This document shows positions 37,395 to 45,797 of a stretch of 64,000 bases of DNA, one piece after another. Within the stretch, counting starts at the first letter, position 1. Each line of letters starts with the position of its first letter. Under the pieces are notes generated by a model, which was not told the DNA's origin, did not search any database, and saw only the letters and a list, made by a program, of their open reading frames with translations. Position numbers and translations under genes: made by a program. This DNA comes from Marinitoga sp. 1197 (lineage in GTDB: Bacteria > Thermotogota > Thermotogae > Petrotogales > Petrotogaceae). The stretch spans positions 1 to 64,000 of the forward strand of contig NZ_AZAY01000012.1 in NCBI RefSeq assembly GCF_001021165.1, read 5' to 3'.

Positions 37395-38838
37395 ATCCTT
37401 TTTTATCTAAGGCAAGTTTTTCTTCATTGTTTGCATAACGTCTCATTCTTGTTTCATAATTATAAATTCCACGTTTTGAAGGATATTTTTCTGCATATCC
37501 TTTTTCATACCATAATTTATCAGCATAAGGTTTCCACCCTTCAGCTAATTTGTCAATTTCTGGTGCTAATTCTGTTATAACTTTTTCACTTCCCGGATGT
37601 TGAGGAATGGCATTGAACTTTTTAACCATAGATCTAAACACTTTTGGATTATCAATAATTGGACATGGTCTGAATAGATTGTTAGAATATGGTATAGTTC
37701 TTTTATAGGCTTCAAAAAATGGAGATTTTAAAATTTCAAGTATAGATTTTTCTCTGATATTATCAACAGCAAATTGTTGGAATACACATGGTTCTACGTA
37801 ACCTTTAGCATTAATATGTAAGTATTTTGAACCAGCTGCTAAACAACCATGAGTTAAAAATCCATGATTCCAGAAATCAGCTACAAAAGCAAAATCTCCA
37901 CCAAGTCTCATTTTTTCCGTAATTTCAAATCTTTCATATCTTTGCTCTGGGGTTGGAACTAAATCCATCGTTGGATCCATACCTACAGGCATGAATTGGA
38001 ATATCCAAACATAAGAAACATTATGGTCTTTTAAGAAATTCCAAAATTCATTTCCCATAATTAAATCATGATTTTTCTTTGTAGCAGTAACTGAAGCTCC
38101 ATAAATCACACCATATTTTGTTAATAATTCATACGCATGCATGATTTTTTTGAATACACCCTTACCTCTTCTCCAGTCTGTCATTTCCTCAAAACCTTCA
38201 ATAGATATTGAAAGTGTAGCATTACCTAATTCTGATAATTTTTTTGCTTTTTCTTCATCTATTAATGTTCCGTTAGTATAAATCATAAAATATGAGTCGT
38301 TAAACTCTTCAAGCATATCAAATAAATGTGGATAAATGAATGGTTCTCCACCAGTTATAATAAAGAAATAAATTCCCAAATCATTAAATTGTCTTATAAC
38401 ACTAAATAGCTCTTCTTTAGAAAGTTGATATTTATGTCCGTATAATCCGGCATAACATCCTACACATCTCAAATTACATGCATACGTAGGACTAATTACT
38501 GCTAATTTTGGTAAAACAACATTATGTTCATGCATTTTTTCCTGTCTGATTTTTTCTCCAATCGCAAACTCATTGATAATTAAATTATTAATGACTTTTT
38601 CTACAACCTTTGGGTTTGATCTTCTAAAAAGGTTCGACCAATTAACAAGCATTGGATCTTTATTCTCTGCACCTTCTGCGAGTTTTTTTAATCCGCTTTT
38701 TGCAGGTTCTTTTGCAAAATTGGCAAGTGTTCTCAACAATTTTGCAAGATCTTCAACATCAGAATTTCTTACAACATTTGTTACAAGTTTTGATGCCTGT
38801 TTTAACATCATAGTTTTCATACTGTCAAGGATTTTCAC
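37393..38838 (-). CDS. radical SAM/SPASM-like protein
   Basis: 481 aa. The [4Fe-4S] SAM motif is SPTYACNLRCVGCYAG (C-x3-C-x2-C) near residues 116-131. The GGEPF and SISIEGF segments of the radical SAM barrel follow. The C-terminal part has further Cys (HGCLAAG, VEPCVFQQF, RPCPIID), suggesting an auxiliary cluster (SPASM/twitch type). GTG start at 38838 with GAGGGATTTTT. The N-terminal 100 residues are a helical extension. It forms an operon with the TetR gene upstream. Substrate unknown. Confidence 0.85.
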   Translation of the reverse strand: MKILDSMKTMMLKQASKLVTNVVRNSDVEDLAKLLRTLANFAKEPAKSGLKKLAEGAENKDPMLVNWSNLFRRSNPKVVEKVINNLIINEFAIGEKIRQEKMHEHNVVLPKLAVISPTYACNLRCVGCYAGLYGHKYQLSKEELFSVIRQFNDLGIYFFIITGGEPFIYPHLFDMLEEFNDSYFMIYTNGTLIDEEKAKKLSELGNATLSISIEGFEEMTDWRRGKGVFKKIMHAYELLTKYGVIYGASVTATKKNHDLIMGNEFWNFLKDHNVSYVWIFQFMPVGMDPTMDLVPTPEQRYERFEITEKMRLGGDFAFVADFWNHGFLTHGCLAAGSKYLHINAKGYVEPCVFQQFAVDNIREKSILEILKSPFFEAYKRTIPYSNNLFRPCPIIDNPKVFRSMVKKFNAIPQHPGSEKVITELAPEIDKLAEGWKPYADKLWYEKGYAEKYPSKRGIYNYETRMRRYANNEEKLALDKKG

Positions 38839-38851
38839 AAAAATCCCTCCT

Positions 38852-39436
38852 TTATGTTATTATTTTTCCTATTATATATTCTAAAGATGCACTTAATTCT
38901 TCTTCTGAAAAATCAACACCAACAGATTTATAAATACCAATACCATCAAGCATTGCCTGTAATACAATAGCGGTTGTTTTATCTGGCACAAATTCTGTCC
39001 ATACATCAAAAAGCTGTGTATAATAACCATGAAATAAGTCCCCAAGTTCTTTAAGTCTTTTCTTATTGTGAATGGAATTAATTAATATCTCGAAAAGCCT
39101 TAAAAGATCATCTGAAGGAAATTCCTTTATAATTTTAGAGTATAATTTAATTATAGCTTTAGCTTTTTCTTTTTTAGGTATTTCTTTAGGTAATAAATTT
39201 TTTAGATAGTTTTGTAACCTTTCAACCAGAATTCCAAAAGAAGCAATAATCAAAGAATCTTTGCTATCAAAATAAAGATATAAAGTTCCTTTTGAAACTC
39301 CTGTTTCTTTCGCTACATCTTCCATTGTAAAATGAGAAAGACCTTTATTCATAATGAGATTCAGAGCATGTTCTGCAATATTTTTTCTTTTTTGTTCTTT
39401 ATATATTAATTTTTTTTTGTCAATTATATTCCCCAT
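38852..39436 (-). CDS. TetR-family transcriptional regulator
   Basis: 194 aa. The N-terminal HTH is typical (IAEHALNLIMNKGLSHFTMEDVAKETGVSKGTLYLYFDSKDSLI), followed by an all-helical ligand domain. Two near-palindromes (39451, 39590) next to its promoter look like its operators. It probably represses its own operon with the radical SAM gene and responds to an unknown ligand. Confidence 0.92.
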   Translation of the reverse strand: MGNIIDKKKLIYKEQKRKNIAEHALNLIMNKGLSHFTMEDVAKETGVSKGTLYLYFDSKDSLIIASFGILVERLQNYLKNLLPKEIPKKEKAKAIIKLYSKIIKEFPSDDLLRLFEILINSIHNKKRLKELGDLFHGYYTQLFDVWTEFVPDKTTAIVLQAMLDGIGIYKSVGVDFSEEELSASLEYIIGKIIT

Positions 39437-39450
39437 AAAAACACCTCACA

Positions 39451-39468
39451 TGACTGACTGGTTAGTCA
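39451..39468. promoter_or_regulatory. TetR operator 1
   Basis: TGACTGACTGGTTAGTCA, 7 of 9 arm positions pair. It lies just downstream of the -10 box, so a bound repressor would block the start of tetR transcription. Confidence 0.75.
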
Positions 39469-39473
39469 ACTAT

Positions 39474-39502
39474 ATTATATTACATTTTACATTTCGTTTC
39501 AA
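39474..39502 (-). promoter_or_regulatory. promoter of the tetR-radical SAM operon
   Basis: Reverse strand TTGAAA (39502-39497), 17-nt spacer, TATAAT (39479-39474). Confidence 0.7.
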
Positions 39503-39589
39503 ATATGACAAATAGAGTCATAAAATTGAACTGTCATTATATCAGGTTATAAAAATCACAAATAAAGTAGAAAAAAATTTATAAAAAAA

Positions 39590-39607
39590 TGACTGACTGG
39601 TTAGTCA
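39590..39607. promoter_or_regulatory. TetR operator 2
   Basis: The same 18-bp sequence as operator 1, TGACTGACTGGTTAGTCA, 139 bp further upstream of tetR. Its separate position suggests looping or control of a transcript toward the right. Confidence 0.7.
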
Positions 39608-39680
39608 AAAAATTTATAAAAAAATAAAAAAATCGTAACCTGTGAATAAAAAAATAAATATATAGAAATTTACAAGTATA

Positions 39681-39709
39681 TTGATTTTTTTTATGAATAA
39701 TGATATAAT
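39681..39709 (+). promoter_or_regulatory. promoter upstream of TPP leader
   Basis: TTGATT (39681-39686), 17-nt spacer, TATAAT (39704-39709). A repeat element follows; the -10 region taatgatataat recurs at 39908-39919 after the element. Confidence 0.6.
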
Positions 39710-39712
39710 TAG

Positions 39713-39907
39713 ATTGTCTAAAAAGTCAAATTCACTCAGACAGCTTGATTGCTTATCCTTAAAATTATTCATTCTCAGCCGTCGCTCAAACAATACATCG
39801 TGTATTGTTTCGCTCAAAATTACATCCATGTAATTTTGACGGATTTCATTCATAATTTTAAGGGCAATCTTCGAGTCTTCGTTTCATTTGAGACTTTTTA
39901 GACAGCC
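39713..39907 (+). repeat. nested-palindrome element, copy 2 (upstream of TPP riboswitch)
   Basis: Ends TGTCTAAAAAGTC (39715) and GACTTTTTAGACA are exact inverted repeats. Within are ATTGC...CCTTAAAATTAT/ATAATTTTAAGGGCAAT, then GCCGTC/GACGG, and two hairpins AATACATCGTGTATT and AAAATTACATCCATGTAATTTT. Long stretches of the arms are identical to the copy at 46615. A 12-bp direct repeat taatgatataat flanks it (39698-39709, 39908-39919). Confidence 0.85.
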
Positions 39908-39929
39908 TAATGATATAATGTTATTGAAT

Positions 39930-40035
39930 ACCCGCCGGGGGAGCTCCTATACCGGGGCTGAGATTAAGGTGGAAACCTTAAGACCCCTGCACCTGATCCG
40001 GGTAATACCGGCGTAGGGAGAGCGGAAAAGGGTTA
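39930..40035 (+). ncRNA. TPP riboswitch (THI element)
   Basis: Core motifs GGGGCTGAGA, then GACCCCTGCACCTGATCCGG, and GTAATACCGGCGTAGGGA are those of the thiamine pyrophosphate aptamer. It lies upstream of thiB and is followed by an intrinsic terminator at 40043, so TPP should switch off transcription of thiB. Confidence 0.95.
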
Positions 40036-40042
40036 ATAATTA

Positions 40043-40070
40043 CGCCTTCCAGCCGGAAGGCGTTTTTTTT
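40043..40070 (+). terminator. expression-platform terminator of TPP leader
   Basis: CGCCTTCC-agcc-GGAAGGCG followed by a run of T. It lies between the aptamer and the thiB RBS. Confidence 0.88.
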
Positions 40071-40097
40071 ATTAAAAATTTTTTAAGGAGGTAGATT

Positions 40098-41075
40098 ATG
40101 AAAAAAGTTTTATTGATTTTAATTAGTATTTTAATGTTGAGTATTATTTGGGCTAATACGCTTACAGTATATGTTTATGACAGTTTAGATTGGATAAAAA
40201 AAGGCGTTATTCAAAAGTTTGAAAATATGTATGGTGTAAGTGTGAATATTGTTGTTCTTGGTGATGGAGGTAATGTTCTTGCTAGATTAAAACTTGAAAA
40301 AAAGAAACCAAAAGCAGATGTTGTTATAGGATTAGATCAATCATTGTCCGTTTTGGCTATAAAAGAAAATTTAATATTGCCATATAAACCAATAAATATT
40401 GCAAAAATCAAGAATTCTGATTTGATATATGATAAAACATATCATTTGATTCCATATGATTATGGAGCAATAGCTATTGTTTATGATCCTGAAAAATTAG
40501 AAACGATACCAAAAACTTTTGAAGATATTACTAAATTTAATAAAAAATTAATCATTCAGGACCCAAGAACATCAAGTACTGGACAGGCATTTTTATTGTG
40601 GACTATTGCTGTTTATAAAGAACATTGGAAAGATTTTTGGAAAAGGCTAAAACCTGCAATTTTAACTGTTACACCTGGTTGGAGCGAAGCTTTTGCAAAA
40701 TTCGAATCAGGCGAAGCTCCAATGATGGTAAGTTACGCAACTGATGGCGCATATTCATATTATTATTATAATTCAACAAAATATAAGGCATTTATTCCAG
40801 AAGAAGGTGCTTATGTTCAAATCGAAGGAGCTGGTATTGTTAAAGGAACAAAGAACTTAGAACTGGCAAAAAGATTTATAGAGTTCTTATTGTTTGATGA
40901 ATTCCAAAAAAATATTCCTTTAAATCAGTGGATGTTTCCAGTTGTGAAAACAAAATTACCAGAAGCATTTAATTATGCAATTATACCCGAAAAAGTGGTT
41001 ACTTTAAATTCTGAAGATTTAGAAAAGAATATGGGAAAATGGTTAGAAGATTGGGAAGAAATTATGCTTAAATAA
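40098..41075 (+). CDS. thiB: thiamine ABC transporter substrate-binding protein
   Basis: 325 aa. Signal peptide about 1-19 (MKKVLLILISILMLSIIWA), then a ThiB/TbpA-type periplasmic binding fold: LTVYVYDSLDWI, KADVVIGLDQSL, IPYDYGAIAIVYD, QDPRTSSTGQAFLLWT, GWSEAFAKFESGEAPMMVSYATD. RBS AAGGAGGTAGATT. The TPP riboswitch in front supports thiamine or TPP as ligand. Permease and ATPase genes (thiP/thiQ) do not follow; a terminator closes the unit, so the rest of the transporter must be elsewhere. Confidence 0.93.
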   Translation: MKKVLLILISILMLSIIWANTLTVYVYDSLDWIKKGVIQKFENMYGVSVNIVVLGDGGNVLARLKLEKKKPKADVVIGLDQSLSVLAIKENLILPYKPINIAKIKNSDLIYDKTYHLIPYDYGAIAIVYDPEKLETIPKTFEDITKFNKKLIIQDPRTSSTGQAFLLWTIAVYKEHWKDFWKRLKPAILTVTPGWSEAFAKFESGEAPMMVSYATDGAYSYYYYNSTKYKAFIPEEGAYVQIEGAGIVKGTKNLELAKRFIEFLLFDEFQKNIPLNQWMFPVVKTKLPEAFNYAIIPEKVVTLNSEDLEKNMGKWLEDWEEIMLK

Positions 41076-41076
41076 A

Positions 41077-41100
41077 AAAAGGCTGTGAAATCAGCCTTTT
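41077..41100 (+). terminator. terminator after thiB
   Basis: AAAAAGGCTG-tgaaat-CAGCCTTTTT with T tail. Confidence 0.85.
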
Positions 41101-41193
41101 TTTATTTAAAATAATAACATGTATATTATACAAAGTAATAAAAATCTATGTATTGTCGATTATTAAAAATGAGAGATTTTTAAGAAATATAAT

Positions 41194-41214
41194 AGGGCTG
41201 TGAAACCAGCCTTA
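41194..41214 (+). terminator. second, degenerate copy of the thiB terminator
   Basis: GGCTG-tgaaac-CAGCC with weaker flanks. It differs from the first hairpin in one loop base, so a local duplication is likely. Confidence 0.5.
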
Positions 41215-41221
41215 TTATTAT

Positions 41222-41250
41222 TTGATAAACTAAAATATAAATAGTATAAT
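41222..41250 (+). promoter_or_regulatory. promoter of the ion transporter gene
   Basis: TTGATA (41222-41227), 17-nt spacer, TATAAT (41245-41250). Downstream there are repeated taaagtata units at 11-bp spacing to about 41272. Confidence 0.7.
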
Positions 41251-41300
41251 TAAAGTATAATTAAAGTATAAATATAGTACATATAAAAATGGGGGAAATT

Positions 41301-42578
41301 ATGCTATTAAAAATCATAGCTTTATCAATTTTTTTCTTTACTTATTATTTAATAATATTTGGAAAAGGAAATAAGGCGGTTATTGCCTTTAGTATGGGAT
41401 TACTTATATCCCTTGTTAAGGTTTCTGAAAATCTTCGTATATCTAATGCTGGAGAATTTATAGATTTTAACACACTTGGGATTCTTCTGGGGATGATGAT
41501 TATTGTTGGTATTTTAAAAACGACAGGACTTTTTCAGGCTATAGCAATATACATTGTAAGAATATCAAAAGGAAGTGTTGTTTCTATATTTGTTTTTACC
41601 ATGCTTGCTGTTGCCATTCTTTCCAGTTTTTTGGACAATGTAACAACTTTGATCTTGTTTTCTCCAGTAATAATATACATATGCCAGGAAATTGGAATAA
41701 AACCAGAAAATTTCTTATTCCCGATGATTTTTTCCGCTAATATTGGTGGAACTGCAACCATGATTGGGGATCCACCTAATATATTAGTTGGAAGTGCTTC
41801 TGGAGCTAGTTTTATTAAATTTTTAATAATCATGTTTATACCTTCTGCGTTTTCTCTTGTTATATCTATAGCTTACTTTTTATCAATAAATAGAGATTTA
41901 AAAAGTATAGAAAAAAAACAATTAAAAACTCTTTTACAGGCAGATCCAAAAAAAGCTATAACAGATTATATTTTATTAAAAAAAGGAATTTTGGTTTTTG
42001 GTTTAGTAATATTGGGCTTTTTTATACATGAATATCTGGATTACGAAGCAGCATTAATCGCTTTAACAGGTGGAGCTATAATGCTACTAATTTCAAAAAA
42101 AGATTTCGATGAAATATCTGGAGAGATTGAATGGGATACGTTATTCTTTTTTGTAGGGTTATTTGCCATAGTAAAAGCCTTGGAAGATGTTCATGTTATA
42201 GAAGATGTAACATTTTTGATATATAATCTTATTTCACACCCATATTTACTACTTTTAACTATATTATGGAGCACAGGAGTATTATCATCCTTTATGGGAG
42301 CAGTTCCTGTTGTAACCATATTTATTCCTATAGTAAAAGCCTTATTAGGCACTTTTGATAATAGTGAATTATTGTGGTGGGCTCTGGCTTTGGGCGCAAG
42401 CTTTGGTGGAAACGGAACAATAAGTGGTGCAGCTTCAAACATGGTTATAGTTGGAATGATTGAAAGTAATTTTGATAGAAAAATACGATTTATAGATTTT
42501 ATGAAATTAGGAATGAAGGTGGCTGTTCTGGGACTAATAATCTCTTCAATTTATCTATACATATTAACAATAATATAA
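41301..42578 (+). CDS. ArsB/NhaD-type permease (ion transporter superfamily)
   Basis: 425 aa with about 11 hydrophobic segments. The SANIGGTATMIGDPPNILVGSASG and SFLDNVTTLILFSP motifs are those of the ArsB/NhaD/CitM (IT) superfamily; a symmetric second copy occurs as GASFGGNGTISGAASNMV. Na+/H+ antiport or anion export are both possible. The ATG at 41301 (GGGGGAAATT before) is preferred over 41289. Confidence 0.88.
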   Translation: MLLKIIALSIFFFTYYLIIFGKGNKAVIAFSMGLLISLVKVSENLRISNAGEFIDFNTLGILLGMMIIVGILKTTGLFQAIAIYIVRISKGSVVSIFVFTMLAVAILSSFLDNVTTLILFSPVIIYICQEIGIKPENFLFPMIFSANIGGTATMIGDPPNILVGSASGASFIKFLIIMFIPSAFSLVISIAYFLSINRDLKSIEKKQLKTLLQADPKKAITDYILLKKGILVFGLVILGFFIHEYLDYEAALIALTGGAIMLLISKKDFDEISGEIEWDTLFFFVGLFAIVKALEDVHVIEDVTFLIYNLISHPYLLLLTILWSTGVLSSFMGAVPVVTIFIPIVKALLGTFDNSELLWWALALGASFGGNGTISGAASNMVIVGMIESNFDRKIRFIDFMKLGMKVAVLGLIISSIYLYILTII

Positions 42579-42598
42579 TTTTTTCTAGGGGTGATAGA

Positions 42599-44254
42599 AT
42601 GGGATATGTTATTAATACTGAATTTGGCGAAATCAAAGTTAGTAAAGGGGAACAATTTTTTAAGGTGGCTGATGAACTTCAAAAAAACAACAAACATACA
42701 GTACTCGCTATAAAGTTTAATAATGAAATTAAAGAACTCTGGAAAAAAATTCATGATAATGGGTTCGCAAGTCCAGTTGATATTACATCGAATGAAGGAA
42801 TGAGGATATATAGACGAGCATTGCTTTTTATAATGTATATAGCATTAAGACGTATGCATAAAAAAGCTAGATTAATTGTTCATCATGCCATTGGACCAGG
42901 TTTATATTTTGAAATAAGCGGTATGAAAAATACTGAAAAAAATATATTGAAATTAAAAAGTACAATGAATGATATAATTAATGAAAATATTCTTTTTGAA
43001 AAAATTACATTGAGTAAGTTTGATGCTATTAAATATTTTGAAGAGGTTGAGGAATACGATAAAGCTTTGTTATTTAAATATAGAAAAAAAACGACAGTAA
43101 AGGTGTATAAATGCGAAAATTATATAAATTATTTTTATGAATACATGCCACCATCTACTGGATATATTGATAAATTTGATATAATATCATATGAAAAGGG
43201 GTTTATTTTGTTACATCCAACTAATATGAGCCCTGATAAGATTCCGGATTTTAAACCATTACCTAAATTATCAGCAACTTTTATAGAGTATAAAAAATGG
43301 CTAGATATTTTAAATATAAAAAGTGTAGGAGAATTAAATTCTCTAATAGCAAAAGGAGCAAAAAAAAGCGGTGAATTAATAAGAATTTCTGAAGCATTAC
43401 ATGAAAAAAAATATGCTAATATAGCTGATCAGATTATAAAAAGAAAAAATGTCAGATTAATATGTCTGGCCGGACCATCTTCTTCAGGCAAAACAACAAG
43501 CGCTAAAAGAATTTCTTTGGAATTAAAGGTTCATGGAAAAGAGCCACTACAAATTTCATTAGATGATTATTATATAGATTATGAAAAAATCCCATTAACC
43601 TCTGATGGAAAGAAGGATCTTGAATCATTGCGTGCTCTTGATATCGATTTATTAAATAAAAATTTAAAGGATTTAATAGAAGGAAAAGAAGTTAGATTAC
43701 CAAAATATAATTTTATAACTGGAAAAAGAGAATGGACAGAGAAAAAAGTAAAAGTAGGGAAAAATCAGCCTATAATTATTGAAGGTATTCATGGATTGAA
43801 TGAAAAATTAACCGAAAGTATTCCAAGGGATCAGAAATTCAAAGTTTATGTTAGTGCTTTAATTCAAATGAATTTAGATGAAATGAATAGAATACCGACA
43901 ACTGATACACGATTAATAAGAAGAATAGTAAGAGACTACAATTTTAGAGGAGCTACAGCGTTGAGATCTTTACAATTATGGCCTGAAGTAAGAAAAGGAG
44001 AGGAAGAAAACATATTCCCATACCAGGAAGAAGCTGATGTGATGTTTAATTCTTATTTAATATATGAATTACCTATATTGAAATTGTTTGCTGAATCTTT
44101 GTTGCTGGAAATAGATAATACGCTACCAGAATATACTGAAGCAAAGAGATTGTTAAGATTTCTGGATTATTTCTTGCCGTTACCTGCAATACACGAAATA
44201 CCAAGGATATCTGTATTAAGAGAATTTATAGGTGGAAGTGCATTTGAATATTAA
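42599..44254 (+). CDS. nucleoside kinase with N-terminal TGS/SAD-like region
   Basis: 551 aa. A uridine kinase/phosphoribulokinase-like P-loop domain starts near 285 (LAGPSSSGKTTSAKR at about 290-304), with SLDDYYID and IIIEGIHGLN. The N-terminal 250 residues resemble the TGS and second additional domains of threonyl-tRNA synthetase: FGEIKVSKGEQFFKVADELQ and VHHAIGPGLYFEI. Such fusions are known as nucleoside kinases in Thermotogae and other bacteria; the substrate is not clear from the sequence. ATG at 42599 with AGGGGTGAT. It precedes a PadR gene by 11 nt. Confidence 0.87.
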   Translation: MGYVINTEFGEIKVSKGEQFFKVADELQKNNKHTVLAIKFNNEIKELWKKIHDNGFASPVDITSNEGMRIYRRALLFIMYIALRRMHKKARLIVHHAIGPGLYFEISGMKNTEKNILKLKSTMNDIINENILFEKITLSKFDAIKYFEEVEEYDKALLFKYRKKTTVKVYKCENYINYFYEYMPPSTGYIDKFDIISYEKGFILLHPTNMSPDKIPDFKPLPKLSATFIEYKKWLDILNIKSVGELNSLIAKGAKKSGELIRISEALHEKKYANIADQIIKRKNVRLICLAGPSSSGKTTSAKRISLELKVHGKEPLQISLDDYYIDYEKIPLTSDGKKDLESLRALDIDLLNKNLKDLIEGKEVRLPKYNFITGKREWTEKKVKVGKNQPIIIEGIHGLNEKLTESIPRDQKFKVYVSALIQMNLDEMNRIPTTDTRLIRRIVRDYNFRGATALRSLQLWPEVRKGEEENIFPYQEEADVMFNSYLIYELPILKLFAESLLLEIDNTLPEYTEAKRLLRFLDYFLPLPAIHEIPRISVLREFIGGSAFEY

Positions 44255-44265
44255 GGAGGGAAAAT

Positions 44266-44622
44266 ATGCCAGGATTTGGAAAAGGTCAGGGAAGATTTAG
44301 AAGAGGTTGGATTGAATCTTTTGTTCTTTTAATAATTGCTGAAAATCCTGTTCACGGCTATGAAATTGCAAATAAATTATCAGATTTTGGAGTAATTTTA
44401 AACGGAATAGGCCAAATGGGAAACTTATATAGAACATTGGCAAAACTCGAAGAAATGGGACTTGTTAAAACTGATTGGGATATTACCGAAAGTGGACCTT
44501 CAAAAAAAATATATAAAATAACTAAAGATGGATTGGAATTTTTAAAAAATTCTAAAATCGAATTCGAAGAATTTAAGCATATAATAGATGTATTTATTAA
44601 AAGGGTTTCAAAATTTGAATAG
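44266..44622 (+). CDS. PadR-family transcriptional regulator
   Basis: 118 aa winged helix: FVLLIIAENPVHGYEIANKLSDFG, then MGNLYRTLAKLEEMGLVKTDWD and KKIYKITKDGLEFL are the PadR signature. The N-terminus is Gly/Arg rich. AAGGAGGGAAAAT RBS. It is in one unit with the kinase. No operator recognised. Confidence 0.9.
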   Translation: MPGFGKGQGRFRRGWIESFVLLIIAENPVHGYEIANKLSDFGVILNGIGQMGNLYRTLAKLEEMGLVKTDWDITESGPSKKIYKITKDGLEFLKNSKIEFEEFKHIIDVFIKRVSKFE

Positions 44623-44628
44623 TAATAT

Positions 44629-44655
44629 AAATCTCCTGCTTTAAGCAGGAGATTT
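44629..44655. terminator. bidirectional terminator between padR and wbpE-like gene
   Basis: AAATCTCCTGCTT/AAGCAGGAGATTT, a near-continuous palindrome between convergent genes. Confidence 0.8.
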
Positions 44656-44657
44656 AT

Positions 44658-45794
44658 TTATATATTGAAAAAATCTTTTATTGATTTCACTATAAATTCT
44701 TGTTCTTCAATGGTAAGTTCAGGAAATATAGGAAGTGCCAGTGTTGTTTTTGTGGCTTTTTCTGTTATTGGAAAATCCCCTTCTTTGTATCCAAGATATT
44801 CAAAACATTTTTGTTGGTGTAACCCTTTTGGATAATATATTGATGTTCCTATTTCTTTTTCTGTCAGAAATTTTCTTAATTCATCTCTATTGCCAGTTTT
44901 TAATGTAATTACATATTGATGGTATACATGCGACTTATCTTCAAACACTTCAGGATAATCTATTACTTTCGTTAGTTCGTATTTTTTGAAAAACTCATCA
45001 TAATTTTTGGCTATATTTATTCTTTTTTCTATGTATTCATCGAGATGTTTTAACTTTATTCTTAATATCGCAGCCTGAATTTCATCAAGTCTTGAATTAA
45101 ATCCAACTTCATCATGATAATATTTTTTTGCTGCTCCATGAATCCTTAATTTTCTAATTCTATTTGCAAGAGATTCATTATTTGTAAATACCATACCACC
45201 ATCACCATATCCACCAAGGTTTTTAGTGGGGAAAAAAGAAGTAATACTTAAATCTCCAACAGAAAATCCATTTTTATTATTCCATTTTGATCCTATTGAT
45301 TGAGCACCGTCTTCAATTATGTAAATTCCGTATTTTTCTTTTAAATATTGAAGTTTATCTAAATTTAATGTTTTTCCAAATAAATGTACTGGTATAATGG
45401 CTTTTATTCTATCTTTTTCAGGATGATTTTTGAGTATTTCTTCAACTTTATCAAGATCCATATTATAGTATTTTTCTTCCACATCTACAAATATTGGTCT
45501 CGCGCCATTTCTTGTAATACAACTTACAGTTGCAAAGAATGTGTATGGCGTTGTGATTACATAATCACCTTTTCCAATATTTAATGCCTTTACAGCTAAA
45601 AATAATGCATCAGAGCCATTTGCTACACCAATTGCATATTTTGTATTTGTATATTCTGCAAGTTCTTCTTCAAGCGATTTTACATTTGGGCCAAGAATGA
45701 CTTTTCCACTCCTAAATATACTATCCAAGGTATTTAATATTTCTTCTCTCATTGTTTCGTATTGTCTGGTCATATCAAATAATGGCACATTCAT
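44658..45794 (-). CDS. wbpE: UDP-3-keto-sugar aminotransferase (WbpE-like, DegT family)
   Basis: 378 aa. PLP motifs: ANGSDALFLAVKAL, IPVHLFG, IIEDGAQSIGS, TSFFPTKNLGGYGDGG (Schiff-base Lys). The size and the NVPLFDMTRQY start match the WbpE/WlbC branch, which converts UDP-3-keto-GlcNAcA to the 3-amino sugar. A regulator gene lies 3 nt upstream on the same strand, and WbpA/B/D-like genes are a few kb away. The symbol is by context and family. Confidence 0.8.
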   Translation of the reverse strand: MNVPLFDMTRQYETMREEILNTLDSIFRSGKVILGPNVKSLEEELAEYTNTKYAIGVANGSDALFLAVKALNIGKGDYVITTPYTFFATVSCITRNGARPIFVDVEEKYYNMDLDKVEEILKNHPEKDRIKAIIPVHLFGKTLNLDKLQYLKEKYGIYIIEDGAQSIGSKWNNKNGFSVGDLSITSFFPTKNLGGYGDGGMVFTNNESLANRIRKLRIHGAAKKYYHDEVGFNSRLDEIQAAILRIKLKHLDEYIEKRINIAKNYDEFFKKYELTKVIDYPEVFEDKSHVYHQYVITLKTGNRDELRKFLTEKEIGTSIYYPKGLHQQKCFEYLGYKEGDFPITEKATKTTLALPIFPELTIEEQEFIVKSIKDFFNI

Positions 45795-45797
45795 TCT

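Noticed and set aside
39614-39853. 79-aa reverse ORF across the repeat element
   Set aside because: It lies on the palindromic element and continues into AT-rich DNA with no RBS. Similar shadow frames occur in any long palindrome.
41244-41275. 11-bp repeats (taaagtata) as iterons or regulator sites
   Set aside because: Very AT-rich short units directly after a promoter; low complexity is a sufficient explanation and no palindrome is present.
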